A stretch of 10,548 nucleotides of DNA from Chitinophagaceae bacterium (lineage in GTDB: Bacteria; Bacteroidota; Bacteroidia; Chitinophagales; Chitinophagaceae), in contig JACFNM010000124.1 in NCBI GenBank assembly GCA_019454915.1, forward strand, positions 1 to 10,548. The letters run 5' to 3'. How positions within the stretch are numbered: the first letter of the stretch is position 1; every line of letters starts with the position of its first letter. Both the position numbers and the translations under genes were made by a program. The notes under the pieces are model-generated. The model did no database searches. It saw only the letters and a list, made by a program, of their open reading frames with translations, and had not been told where the DNA came from. Shown here piece by piece: positions 1 through 6,900 of the stretch.

Positions 1-156
1 ATCGAATACAGAAATGTGATAGGAAATGCGCTGTCCCTGCTGATGAAGGATTCGGTATTGATTCGCCTGGAGGGTAATATCCGGGTAGGCAGATCGGGGA
101 TATTTATCACCCGGCCCGTGAATTATGAGCAAAAGGAAAGATTGGATTTCTTCTAA
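1..156 (+). CDS. C-terminal fragment of a probable LEA type 2 (WHy-domain) family protein
   Basis: Frame 1 is open from the first base of the window to a TAA stop at 154-156, giving the last 51 residues of a protein whose start lies outside. The fragment reads as a run of alternating beta-strand patterns: a segment containing NALSLLMKDS, then LIRLEGNIRVGRSGIFITRPVNY split over two strands, then a charged tail ending LDFF. A strand of the form 'l.GnirvGrsGif...PV.Y' near the C terminus resembles the last strands of the LEA14/WHy fold found in small Bacteroidota lipoproteins annotated as LEA type 2 family. That match is from memory of the family, not from a search, and the N-terminal lipobox that would support it is not in the window. 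A terminator-like hairpin follows directly, so this gene probably ends a transcription unit. Confidence 0.55.
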   Translation: MEYRNVIGNALSLLMKDSVLIRLEGNIRVGRSGIFITRPVNYEQKERLDFF

Positions 157-200
157 AAAAAAGCTCCCGAATCATTAGGATAGAGGATCAGGAGCTTTCA
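157..200 (+). terminator. Intrinsic terminator-like hairpin after the partial gene
   Basis: AAAGCTCC (160-167) is matched by GGAGCTTT (191-198) around a 23-nt loop. The left arm is preceded by an A run just after the stop codon at 154-156. The U tract on the plus strand is short (TTT), so termination is plausible but not strong. The A run ahead of the stem would read as a U tract on the minus strand, so the element could work in both directions. Confidence 0.55.
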
Positions 201-228
201 TAGGATGTTTGTTCAAGGGATAACTAGA

Positions 229-346
229 CTTGGTTTTTACATCGGATCCTGGATTTTTGGTTTTTCATACTGGAAAATTGGATCCTGGGTTTTCATGGAC
301 AAATTGGACTTTCGGTTTTTCAACGGATTTGGATCGGGTTTTTCAC
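229..346. repeat. Degenerate tandem repeat, about 26-bp period, GGTTTTTCA core
   Basis: The core GGTTTTTCA occurs at 259-267, 314-322 and 337-345. A one-T-shorter form (GGTTTTCA) lies at 288-295 and a variant GGTTTTTAC at 232-240. Core-to-core distances are 27, 29, 26 and 23 bp. Between cores the sequence also repeats loosely: GGATCCTGG at 244-252 and 280-288, with related GGACTTTCG at 306-314 and GGATCGGG at 331-338. The array allows a 62-codon open frame (205-393), but its aromatic-rich, repetitive translation follows from the DNA repeat and it has no visible family. I treat it as a non-coding repeat. Confidence 0.5.
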
Positions 347-393
347 AGAATGATGCTTTGTCGGTCTCAGCGATAAGATTCAAAGCAGGTTAA

Positions 394-643
394 TGGGTTA
401 GTAAATTTTTAACAATAGCTATATAACGTTGAACTGACATTAAATTGCTTTGACCGGCTTATTTTCGGGCAAATAAAAGAAAATACAAGGAAATACTAAG
501 TAATTCTACGCAAGAATCTATTCCTCAAATCATTGTACGTTGGTCACCCTCCTATCCTATAGCCGTATCCTACCGCCACAATGCAGTTTCCATTGTTTAG
601 AGAAAAAATATTCAGATTGATCTAAATCAATTAACGGGATTCC
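394..643. other. AT-rich intergenic stretch with no recognised gene
   Basis: Together with the terminator and repeat array upstream, this makes 487 bases (157-643) without a supported gene. It contains A/T-rich sequence, a short direct repeat TATCCTA around 554-575, and near its right edge the AT-rich inverted repeat listed separately. I see no coding frame with a recognisable product, no tRNA-like fold and no convincing TAnnTTTG promoter with a spaced -33 element. Confidence 0.5.
602..631 (-). terminator. Possible weak terminator of the PspC-like gene
   Basis: On the minus strand the inverted repeat ATTGAT / ATCAAT (631-626 and 621-616, loop TTAG) lies about 12 bases after the stop codon and is followed by CTGAATATTTTTTCTC, which includes a run of six T. 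The stem is only 6 bp and AT-rich, so the hairpin is weak; the call rests mainly on position and the T run. Confidence 0.3.
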
Positions 644-865
644 TTAGCTGTTCTTAAGCGGATTCCGCCTGCTGCTCCAGATATAATTGCGGATATTCAC
701 CCAAAAGGCAAGGAACATATAGATAATTATGGGGGACCCCATCGTGAGAAGAGAGATATAAATGAAGTGTTTGCGGATGGTAGTACCTGCTATTCCTAAC
801 TTTTCTCCGATATAGGAACAAACGCCAAACACCTGCCATTCTATAAAGTGTCTGAAACGGTTCAT
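644..865 (-). CDS. PspC-domain small membrane protein
   Basis: This gene encodes a 73-residue protein, starting ATG at 865-863 and stopping TAA at 646-644. It has the layout of the short Bacteroidota PspC-like proteins: an N-terminal segment with GVCSYIGEKLGI (residues 14-25), where PspC proteins carry 'GVcagla..lgi', then RKHFIYISLLTMG, a hydrophobic membrane segment at about 36-56 (SLLTMGSPIIIYMFLAFWVN), and a short basic tail containing SSRRN. In enterobacteria PspC is an inner-membrane sensor of envelope stress. For these stand-alone Bacteroidota proteins the partner and role are not established. It is transcribed away from the metal-efflux operon across a 162-bp shared upstream region. 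The sequence TAATTTAG just upstream (877-870) is one base from a -7 element, but a TTG at normal spacing is missing. The family call is fairly secure, the function is not. Confidence 0.78.
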   Translation of the reverse strand: MNRFRHFIEWQVFGVCSYIGEKLGIAGTTIRKHFIYISLLTMGSPIIIYMFLAFWVNIRNYIWSSRRNPLKNS

Positions 866-1009
866 AACGCTAAATTAGAAAAAATTAAATAATGATTCAT
901 TACAACCCGGGATTATAACGGATAAAGAGACGGCTTTCTTGAGTAAACCCTGTTGTTTTTAACAAATCCTTCAAAGCGCAATTACACCGACTGTCGCATC
1001 GTTATCCCC

Positions 1010-1017
1010 TATCTTTG
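1010..1017 (+). promoter_or_regulatory. Bacteroidota-type -7 promoter element (TATCTTTG)
   Basis: TATCTTTG matches the TAnnTTTG -7 consensus of Bacteroidota housekeeping promoters exactly and lies 10 bp before the ATG at 1028. No clear TTG is found at the expected upstream distance (about 985-990). If used, transcription would begin at about 1022-1026, leaving almost no 5' leader. The element also argues against an upstream start at 953, because it would then sit inside the coding region. Confidence 0.5.
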
Positions 1018-1027
1018 CCAATCATTT

Positions 1028-1405
1028 ATGAAGCGGAGCATTCTTCATATCATTTTCTGGATAGTGGCCTTTTCAATACTAAATACCAGTATTGATGTGG
1101 CTGATGGTATTCCATCTCATCCGGTATCTTCCTCCGCACCGGTTGAATATCTGGAAATAGAGAGTATTATCGAGTTATTCATGGATACCGTTCTGGATCA
1201 AACGCTCCCCGATCAAAAAAGTAACGACCACCAGAACACCTTGAAAAAGAATACCGTATTCGATTTTTCTTTCCAGGAGAAAAAAGATCGTACGGGCATT
1301 CCACCTTTAAGAAGTATTGATACCCGGATTCCGGATCATTACAGAAGGTGCGTACTCTGTGCAGGCTTTACCTCTTTCTTCTCTCCTCCGCCGGATATCG
1401 CTTAA
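1028..1405 (+). CDS. Small probably exported protein of unknown function, first gene of the RND efflux operon
   Basis: This is a 125-residue protein with the ATG at 1028. The frame is open back to 953, but the extra 25 residues have no signal-peptide character and the -7 element at 1010-1017 would lie inside them, so 1028 is preferred. The N terminus has a basic start (MKRS) and a hydrophobic segment at about 5-20, consistent with a signal peptide or membrane anchor. The middle is acidic and polar, with little predicted structure. The end is distinctive: two cysteines as CVLC (108-111), an aromatic stretch GFTSFF, then SPPPDIA at the C terminus. Short exported proteins with a proline-rich end often precede metal-efflux genes in Bacteroidota, for example DUF6660 proteins; this one sits in the same place but lacks their His/Cys-rich centre, so I do not assign it there. 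A metal-sensing or chaperone role is a guess from context only. Confidence 0.6.
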   Translation: MKRSILHIIFWIVAFSILNTSIDVADGIPSHPVSSSAPVEYLEIESIIELFMDTVLDQTLPDQKSNDHQNTLKKNTVFDFSFQEKKDRTGIPPLRSIDTRIPDHYRRCVLCAGFTSFFSPPPDIA

Positions 1406-1440
1406 GTCATACCTCGTATCACCGGTTGAGGCTCTCCCCA

Positions 1441-1456
1441 GATAGTCCGGACTATC
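1441..1456. repeat. Perfect 16-bp palindrome GATAGTCCGGACTATC
   Basis: The sequence equals its own reverse complement over 16 bases and the symmetry does not continue outward (A at 1440 against G at 1457). As RNA it gives a 6-bp stem with a CCGG loop. As DNA it has the form of a site for a dimeric repressor. It lies directly inside the candidate long-range helix. Confidence 0.75.
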
Positions 1457-1460
1457 GTGT

Positions 1461-1513
1461 ATTGTGCAGGAGAAATGACCGCTAAGGCAGGTTATGGGTT
1501 CTCCTCTGCAAAT
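1461..1513. repeat. Long bulged stem-loop
   Basis: From outside in: 1461-1463 pairs 1511-1513 (G1464 bulged), TGCA 1465-1468 pairs 1507-1510, then T1505-C1506 bulge out, GGAGAA 1469-1474 pairs TTCTCC 1499-1504, GGG 1496-1498 bulges, 1475-1480 pairs 1490-1495 with one G-U, A1489 bulges, GC 1481-1482 pairs GC 1487-1488, and the loop is TAAG 1483-1486. That is about 21 pairs with only small bulges. Confidence 0.65.
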
Positions 1514-1573
1514 AAATAATCCCGGCGGGAGCCTGGTTTCCCGGCATGTTTTCACCTATCAAAATACGTTTGA

Positions 1574-2821
1574 ATGAAAAAGTATTTTCTATTATTTCTA
1601 TTATACGCCTGTTGTACCCGGGTCTCAGGTCAGGCAACCGATACGCTCAAGCTAACCCTGGCAGAATCGGAGACGCTCTTCCAGAAGAATAACCTGATGA
1701 TCCTGGCTTCCCATTACCGGCTATCCTCAGTGCAAGCTTTAGAAATACAAGCCAAATTATATGACAATCCGGTTATTTCAGGCGAATTACCGGCCTACAG
1801 TCCGGGTCGCAAGTGGTTTGACGTCGGTAGCAGTGGGCAAAAATCACTGGGCATTGATCAGTTAATTACACTCGCAGGAAAAAGGAATAAGCGTGTTCTG
1901 CTGGCAAAGGAACAAACAAGGCAGGAGGAATTTTCTTTTTATGAATTATTGCGAACACTGAAATACGAACTGCGACAGAGTTTTTACACCATTGCGTACG
2001 CCAACGAACTGGTAGAAAAATTTGATACCCAAATGAACCTGTTGCAGGAAATCATTAAAGCCTATGAAATTCAGTCAGAAAAAGGCAACGTAGCCCTGAA
2101 AGACGTCGTCCGGCTGAAAACCGAATACATCCAGCTTAGCGCCGACAGAAATGCGGTCATCATGGAATCTATTGCTGCCCGGCAGTCTCTGCAACTGCTC
2201 ATCAATAGTACTGATTTTATCGTTCCGGTAAAAGAAACAGCGGAAGAGACAGAAATGATTGATCTCTCCGGACTCATTAAAACCGCGCAAACAAACCGTT
2301 CTGACCTGCGGTACCAGGAAAGCCTTTTACGGGAAGGAGAATTAAACTATCAATATCAGAAAGCCCTGGCTTATCCGGATTTAACCATCGGCGCAGGCTA
2401 TAACCAGCAGGGGGAATATATTCCCAATCTTTATAGTCTCCGGCTTGGCTTTGACCTCCCGTTCTTTAACCGCAACCAGGGGAATATCAAAGCCGCTGAA
2501 TGGCAGATAAAAGTCGCTGAAACCGACAGGCAACAGAAACTGAATCAAATTTCCTCTGAAGTAAAAGCCAGTTTCAACCGCCTGATGGAAGCCGAAAGGG
2601 AATACAAAGTCTCCCAGCAAAGTTTCCAGAAAGGCTTCCCCGAAGTCAACCGAAGTGTTATTGAAAATTTTAATAAAGGCAATATCTCTTTATTGGAGTT
2701 CATTGATTTCTTCGAAAACTATAATTCCGCCATCAGGCAGGTCAATCAACTCAGTAAACAGAGAAGGCTGGCCTGGGAAAACCTCGAATACGTGGTCGGC
2801 GCAACACTTACCGCTCATTAA
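1574..2821 (+). CDS. TolC-family outer membrane factor of a heavy-metal RND efflux system
   Basis: This 415-residue protein is the expected size for a CzcC/CusC-type outer membrane factor, the trimeric channel that carries the pump's substrate through the outer membrane. The first 20 residues (MKKYFLLFLL..VSGQ) form a signal peptide probably cut after SGQ or nearby. The mature protein shows the two halves of the fold: a first set of long helices (about 30-215) with the family's QLITLAGKRNKRVLLAKEQ segment at 96-114, and a second (about 235-410) with DLTIGAGYNQQGEY followed by LRLGFDLPFFNRNQGNI, the usual 'g...PlF.rn.G.i' strand-turn pattern. No lipobox is visible, so it is not acylated as E. 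coli CusC is. The adaptor gene follows after 24 bp and the pump after that, so the three are surely co-expressed. A TACGTTTG at 1565-1572 touches the start codon and is not taken as its promoter. Confidence 0.92.
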   Translation: MKKYFLLFLLYACCTRVSGQATDTLKLTLAESETLFQKNNLMILASHYRLSSVQALEIQAKLYDNPVISGELPAYSPGRKWFDVGSSGQKSLGIDQLITLAGKRNKRVLLAKEQTRQEEFSFYELLRTLKYELRQSFYTIAYANELVEKFDTQMNLLQEIIKAYEIQSEKGNVALKDVVRLKTEYIQLSADRNAVIMESIAARQSLQLLINSTDFIVPVKETAEETEMIDLSGLIKTAQTNRSDLRYQESLLREGELNYQYQKALAYPDLTIGAGYNQQGEYIPNLYSLRLGFDLPFFNRNQGNIKAAEWQIKVAETDRQQKLNQISSEVKASFNRLMEAEREYKVSQQSFQKGFPEVNRSVIENFNKGNISLLEFIDFFENYNSAIRQVNQLSKQRRLAWENLEYVVGATLTAH

Positions 2822-2845
2822 TCCCCATAAATAAAAAAAACTGTG

Positions 2846-3931
2846 ATGAATCTCATTAAAACCTACCTAACGGTTATTTTTTCTTATATCCTGATGCTAT
2901 CCTGTGGCGAAAAGAGCCAGGTAGAATCTCCTGCTTCATTCGCACTCACCGATACCATGATGGCCCGGATCAGTTTAGACACAGTGGTAACAGAGCCGGT
3001 CGCTTCCGAACTTAAACTCAGCGGTAAAGTGACGCCCGGAGATAATAAAGTTGCCAGTATTTTTCCGATTGTGGCGGGATACGTAACAAAGGTTAATGTA
3101 TCCCTGGGAGACCACGTAAAAAAAGGGCAGGTATTAGCGGTCATCAGAAGTACCGATATCGCCGATTTTGAAAAACAACGGCGAGACGGCGAAACCGAAC
3201 TGCTTCTAGCGAAGAAAAATCTGAAAGCGGCAGAGGAACTTAATGAATCCAAGCTCAATACAGACCGGGATGTTGTGGCCGCCCGTAAAGCCGTAGATGA
3301 TGCCGAAGCCGAACTCAACCGGATCAGTGAAGTGCTGAGGATCTACCACGTCAACAATGGAACCAACTACAATGTGATAGCTCCTATCAGCGGTTTCGTT
3401 ACTGACAAAAACCTAAACGTAGACATGCAACTGCCATCGGGGTACAGTGAGAGTATTTTCACCATCGCCCAGATTGACGAAATATACGTGACGGCAAATG
3501 TTTTCGAAACGGACATATCCAAAATCTCGCCGGATATGCCCGCGGAAGTAGAAATACTAAGCTATAGCGGAAAGAAGTTCAGGGGTCGCATTAATAAGAT
3601 TATGAATATCCTGGACCCGGAAACCAAAACGATGAAGGTGCAGATACTTCTTCCTAATCCCGGCTACGCATTGAAACCCGAAATGGCTGCTACCGTTTAT
3701 CTCCACTACCAGGAACCGCTCACCCTTCCTTCCGTTCCCGCCGAAGCAGTTGTATTTGACAAAAGCCGGAACTACCTGATGATATTTCATCGCCAGGACA
3801 GTATAGAAACGCGGATGGTGGAGCCTGAAAGAACTACCCGGGGAAAAACCTATATCACATCCGGGCTGGCGGCGGGGGAAAAAGTGATTGTAAAGAATGC
3901 GCTATTGATATACGATGCCATTAACGACTAA
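2846..3931 (+). CDS. Periplasmic adaptor (membrane fusion) lipoprotein of the RND efflux system, HlyD/CusB family
   Basis: This 361-residue protein is the adaptor linking the inner-membrane pump to the TolC-family channel. ATG 2846 is chosen over the adjacent in-frame GTG at 2843. Residues 1-20 form a lipoprotein signal ending in LMLSC with Cys20 as the acylation site. Domains follow the family order: a lipoyl half (about 66-105, with VAGYVTKVNVSLGDHVKKGQ), a short charged helical hairpin (about 106-160), the second lipoyl half (165-190, VIAPISGFVTDKNLNV), a beta-barrel (about 195-275, including EIYVTANVFETDISKI) and a membrane-proximal domain (280-360, with LPSVPAEAVV and GLAAGEKVIVKNALLI). 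It has none of the extra N-terminal His/Met-rich metal-binding domains found in some CusB relatives, so metal selection probably rests with the pump. It lies 24 bp after the channel gene and 10 bp before the pump gene. Confidence 0.92.
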   Translation: MNLIKTYLTVIFSYILMLSCGEKSQVESPASFALTDTMMARISLDTVVTEPVASELKLSGKVTPGDNKVASIFPIVAGYVTKVNVSLGDHVKKGQVLAVIRSTDIADFEKQRRDGETELLLAKKNLKAAEELNESKLNTDRDVVAARKAVDDAEAELNRISEVLRIYHVNNGTNYNVIAPISGFVTDKNLNVDMQLPSGYSESIFTIAQIDEIYVTANVFETDISKISPDMPAEVEILSYSGKKFRGRINKIMNILDPETKTMKVQILLPNPGYALKPEMAATVYLHYQEPLTLPSVPAEAVVFDKSRNYLMIFHRQDSIETRMVEPERTTRGKTYITSGLAAGEKVIVKNALLIYDAIND

Positions 3932-3941
3932 ATCCTGAAGC

Positions 3942-6900
3942 ATGAACAAATTCATTCGAAATATAGTAGCCTTCTCCCTTAAAAATAAGTTCTTCATTTT
4001 TTTCCTCACGGGAATAATGATTATAGCGGGCATATTCAGTTTTATACATACACCCATTGAAGCCTTTCCGGATGTCACCAATACCCAAATCGTAATCGTT
4101 ACGCAATGGTCCGGCCGAAGTGCGGAAGAAGTGGAACGTTTTGTGACGCGGCCTATTGAAGTAGCCATGAACAGCGTGCAAAGGCGCATCAATGTGAGGA
4201 GTATTACCATGTTCGGCTTAAGTGTAATGAAAATTATTTTTGAAGATGGTGTTGATGACTTTTTTGCACGACAACAGGTCAACAATCAACTCAGAACCGT
4301 GGACATGCCCGAAGGAGTCACGCCCGACGTACAGCCACCCTATGGACCCACGGGCGAAATCTTCCGCTATGTTTTAAAAAGCGACCACCGGAACAGCCGG
4401 GATCTGCTTACCATTCAAAACTGGACGATTGACAGACAGCTTCGCGCCGTCAACGGCGTTGCCGATATAGCAGCTTTTGGAGGTGAAGAGAAGATATACG
4501 AGATACAGGTAAATCCAACCCTTTTGCACAAATATGATATCACTCCGCTGGAAGTGTATACCGCCGTATCAAAAAGCAATCTCAATGTGGGAGGAGATGT
4601 CATAGAAAAAAACAACCAGGCCTATGTCGTAAGAGGTATCGGACTGTTAAACAGCATCCAGGATATTGAAAATATCATTATTGAGCAAAACGGCAACGCT
4701 GCGGTACTGGTAAAGCACGTAGCTACCGTGAAAGAGAGCGCCTTACCCCGCGTGGGACAGGCCGGTTTGAATGAACATGACGATGTAGTAGAGGGCATCG
4801 TCATTATGCGAAAAGATGAGAATCCATCTGAAGTACTCAAGAGGGTGAAAGACAAAATTCATGAACTCAATACCAAAATTCTCCCGCCTGATGTCAAAAT
4901 GGAAACCTTCTATGACCGTGACCAACTTATGGACTATTGCACGGAAACCATATCGCATAACGTATTAGAAGGCATCCTTCTGGTAACGGTGATCGTGCTA
5001 ATCTTCATGGCAGACTGGCGTACCACGTTTATCGTCGCCATCATCATACCCCTCGCTCTCCTCTTTGCATTTTTTTGCCTCCGCTTAAAAGGAATGAGCG
5101 CCAACCTTCTGTCATTGGGTGCTATTGACTTCGGTATTATCATTGACGGAGCAGTCGTGATGGTTGAAGGTATGTTTGTGGCATTAGCGGGTATGTCACA
5201 CAAAACAGGCATGGAGAAATTCAATAAGCTATCCAAGTCAGGGCTATTAAAAAGAACCGGAACCGGGTTAGGCAAGGCGGTATTTTTTTCCAAGGTCATT
5301 ATTATCACCGCGCTCCTGCCTATTTTCACTTTTCAGAAGGTGGAGGGTAAAATGTTTTCTCCTTTGGCCTGGACTTTAGGCTTTGCTCTGCTGGGGGCCC
5401 TCATTTACACGCTCACCCTGGTGCCGGTTCTATGTTCAATTTTGTTACGGAAGAACGTACGGGAAAAAGATAACCGGATCGTTCAGTTCTTCAATAGAAA
5501 TGTAGGTACCGCTTTCTCGTGGTGCTTTCGACACAAGAGAAAGAGCCTGGTGGCAGCTATGATAATACTGGGAGGCACCCTTATTTCTGCCAAATTTCTG
5601 GGAACAGAATTTTTGCCGCCGCTTAACGAAGGAGCGCTATGGGTGGAAGCAAAAATGCCTATGAGCATGTCCTTAAAAGAAACGGTACACATTACCGGAG
5701 AACTGAGGAAGAAAATATCTGCCTTCCCGGAAGTGAACGGGGTATTGTCCCAGGCAGGAAGGAGTAATGATGGAACAGATCCCAGCGGTTTCTATTACGT
5801 TCAAATGCAGGTAAATCTAAAGCCTAAAAAAGAATGGAGCAGGAAGATTTCGACCGAGGAGCTCATTGAAGAAATGGATAAGCAGCTCAAAGTGTTCCAG
5901 GGCATTAACTATAATTATTCCCAGCCCATCATTGATAATGTTGCCGAAGCGGTGGCAGGGATGAATGCCAACAATGCCGTGAAAATATTCGGAGATGACC
6001 TGGATAAACTAAATGGCATCGCCGATGAGGTGCTTAAACAAATTGAAAATGTTCGCGGGATCAAAGACGTCGGTATTTTACGCAACATCGGCCAGCCCGA
6101 AATCAGCGTAATGCTTGATGAAGAAAAGATGGCCATGTACGGCGTTTCCACAGCAGATGCACAGGCTGTTATTGAGATGGCCATCGGGGGGAAAACGGCC
6201 ACCCGGAAATACGAAGATGAAATGAAGTTTGACGTACGTATCCGTTATAGTCCGGAATACCGGAAAGACGAAAATGACCTGATGGCTCTGATGGTACCCA
6301 ATCTGAAAGGAGGAAAGGTACCGTTAAGCAGTATTGCCGAGATGAAAAAACTAACGGGGCCTGCTTTCATTTACCGGGATGAGAATAAGCGGTTTATCGG
6401 CGTAAAATTCACCGTTAGAGAAAGAGACCTGGGCAGTACCATACGGGAAGCCATGCATAATGTGGGACAGCACGTCCGGCTTCCCAGGGGATATTCTATC
6501 CAATGGGCAGGAGAGTTTGAAAACCAGGTAAGAGCCACCAACCGCATTGCCCAGGTGGTGCCCGTAAGCCTGCTGGCTATTTTTATTCTCCTGTTTATCA
6601 CTTTCGGAAATGTAAAAGATGCGGGGTTAATATTGGTCAATGTACCTTTTGCACTTATTGGCGGAATACTGGCGCTTCATATTACGGGTATCAACTTTGG
6701 CATTTCAGCCGGTGTGGGTTTCATCGCCCTATTCGGCATTTGCGTACAGAATGGCGTCATACTAATTTCCACGTTTCATCAAAACCTGGGAAACAAGCTT
6801 TCCCTATCCGAGTCCATCCGCCAGGGAATTGCCGTCCGCACCAGGCCCGTAGTGATGACCGCTTTGATGGCCATGCTGGGTCTGTTACCGGCGGCGTTGT

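Larger units (their letters stand above)
1406..1573 (+). promoter_or_regulatory. Structured intercistronic region, candidate cis-regulatory RNA ahead of the tolC-family gene
   Basis: This 168-bp gap is unusually rich in nested inverted repeats. A long-range helix pairs 1429-1439 (AGGCTCTCCCC) with 1524-1534 (GGCGGGAGCCT), 10 pairs with one G-U and one C/C mismatch. It encloses a perfect 16-bp palindrome (1441-1456) and a long bulged hairpin (1461-1513), forming a three-way junction. The 3' strand of the closing helix overlaps a competing hairpin, 1526-1530 with 1539-1543. Mutually exclusive pairing 30 nt before the TolC-family ATG is a riboswitch- or attenuator-like layout. No known riboswitch class was recognised. 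An inserted small palindromic element is an alternative reading. Confidence 0.4.

Noticed and set aside
205..393. Open frame of 62 codons after the first terminator
   Set aside because: Its aromatic-rich translation is produced by the GGTTTTTCA repeat array, it has no family resemblance, and there is no promoter or SD site.
953..1027. Upstream ATG at 953 for the small exported protein
   Set aside because: The added 25 residues would hide the signal-like N terminus and place the TATCTTTG promoter element inside the gene; ATG 1028 explains both.
1307..1555. Minus-strand open frame of 82 codons across the structured gap
   Set aside because: It is antisense to the small protein and the inverted repeats, with no recognisable domain and low-complexity Arg/Glu content.
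1565..1572. TACGTTTG, an exact -7 consensus, just before the TolC-family ATG
   Set aside because: Transcription would start inside the signal peptide codons, no TTG lies at -33, and no later Met gives a sensible protein.
1406..1573. Match to TPP, cobalamin, NiCo or RNase P-like RNA
   Set aside because: The AGTCCGGACT and GACC/GGTT words recall parts of known RNAs, but the conserved core motifs of those classes are absent.
2843..2845. GTG as start of the adaptor lipoprotein
   Set aside because: The adjacent in-frame ATG at 2846 is the more likely start; the difference is one residue.
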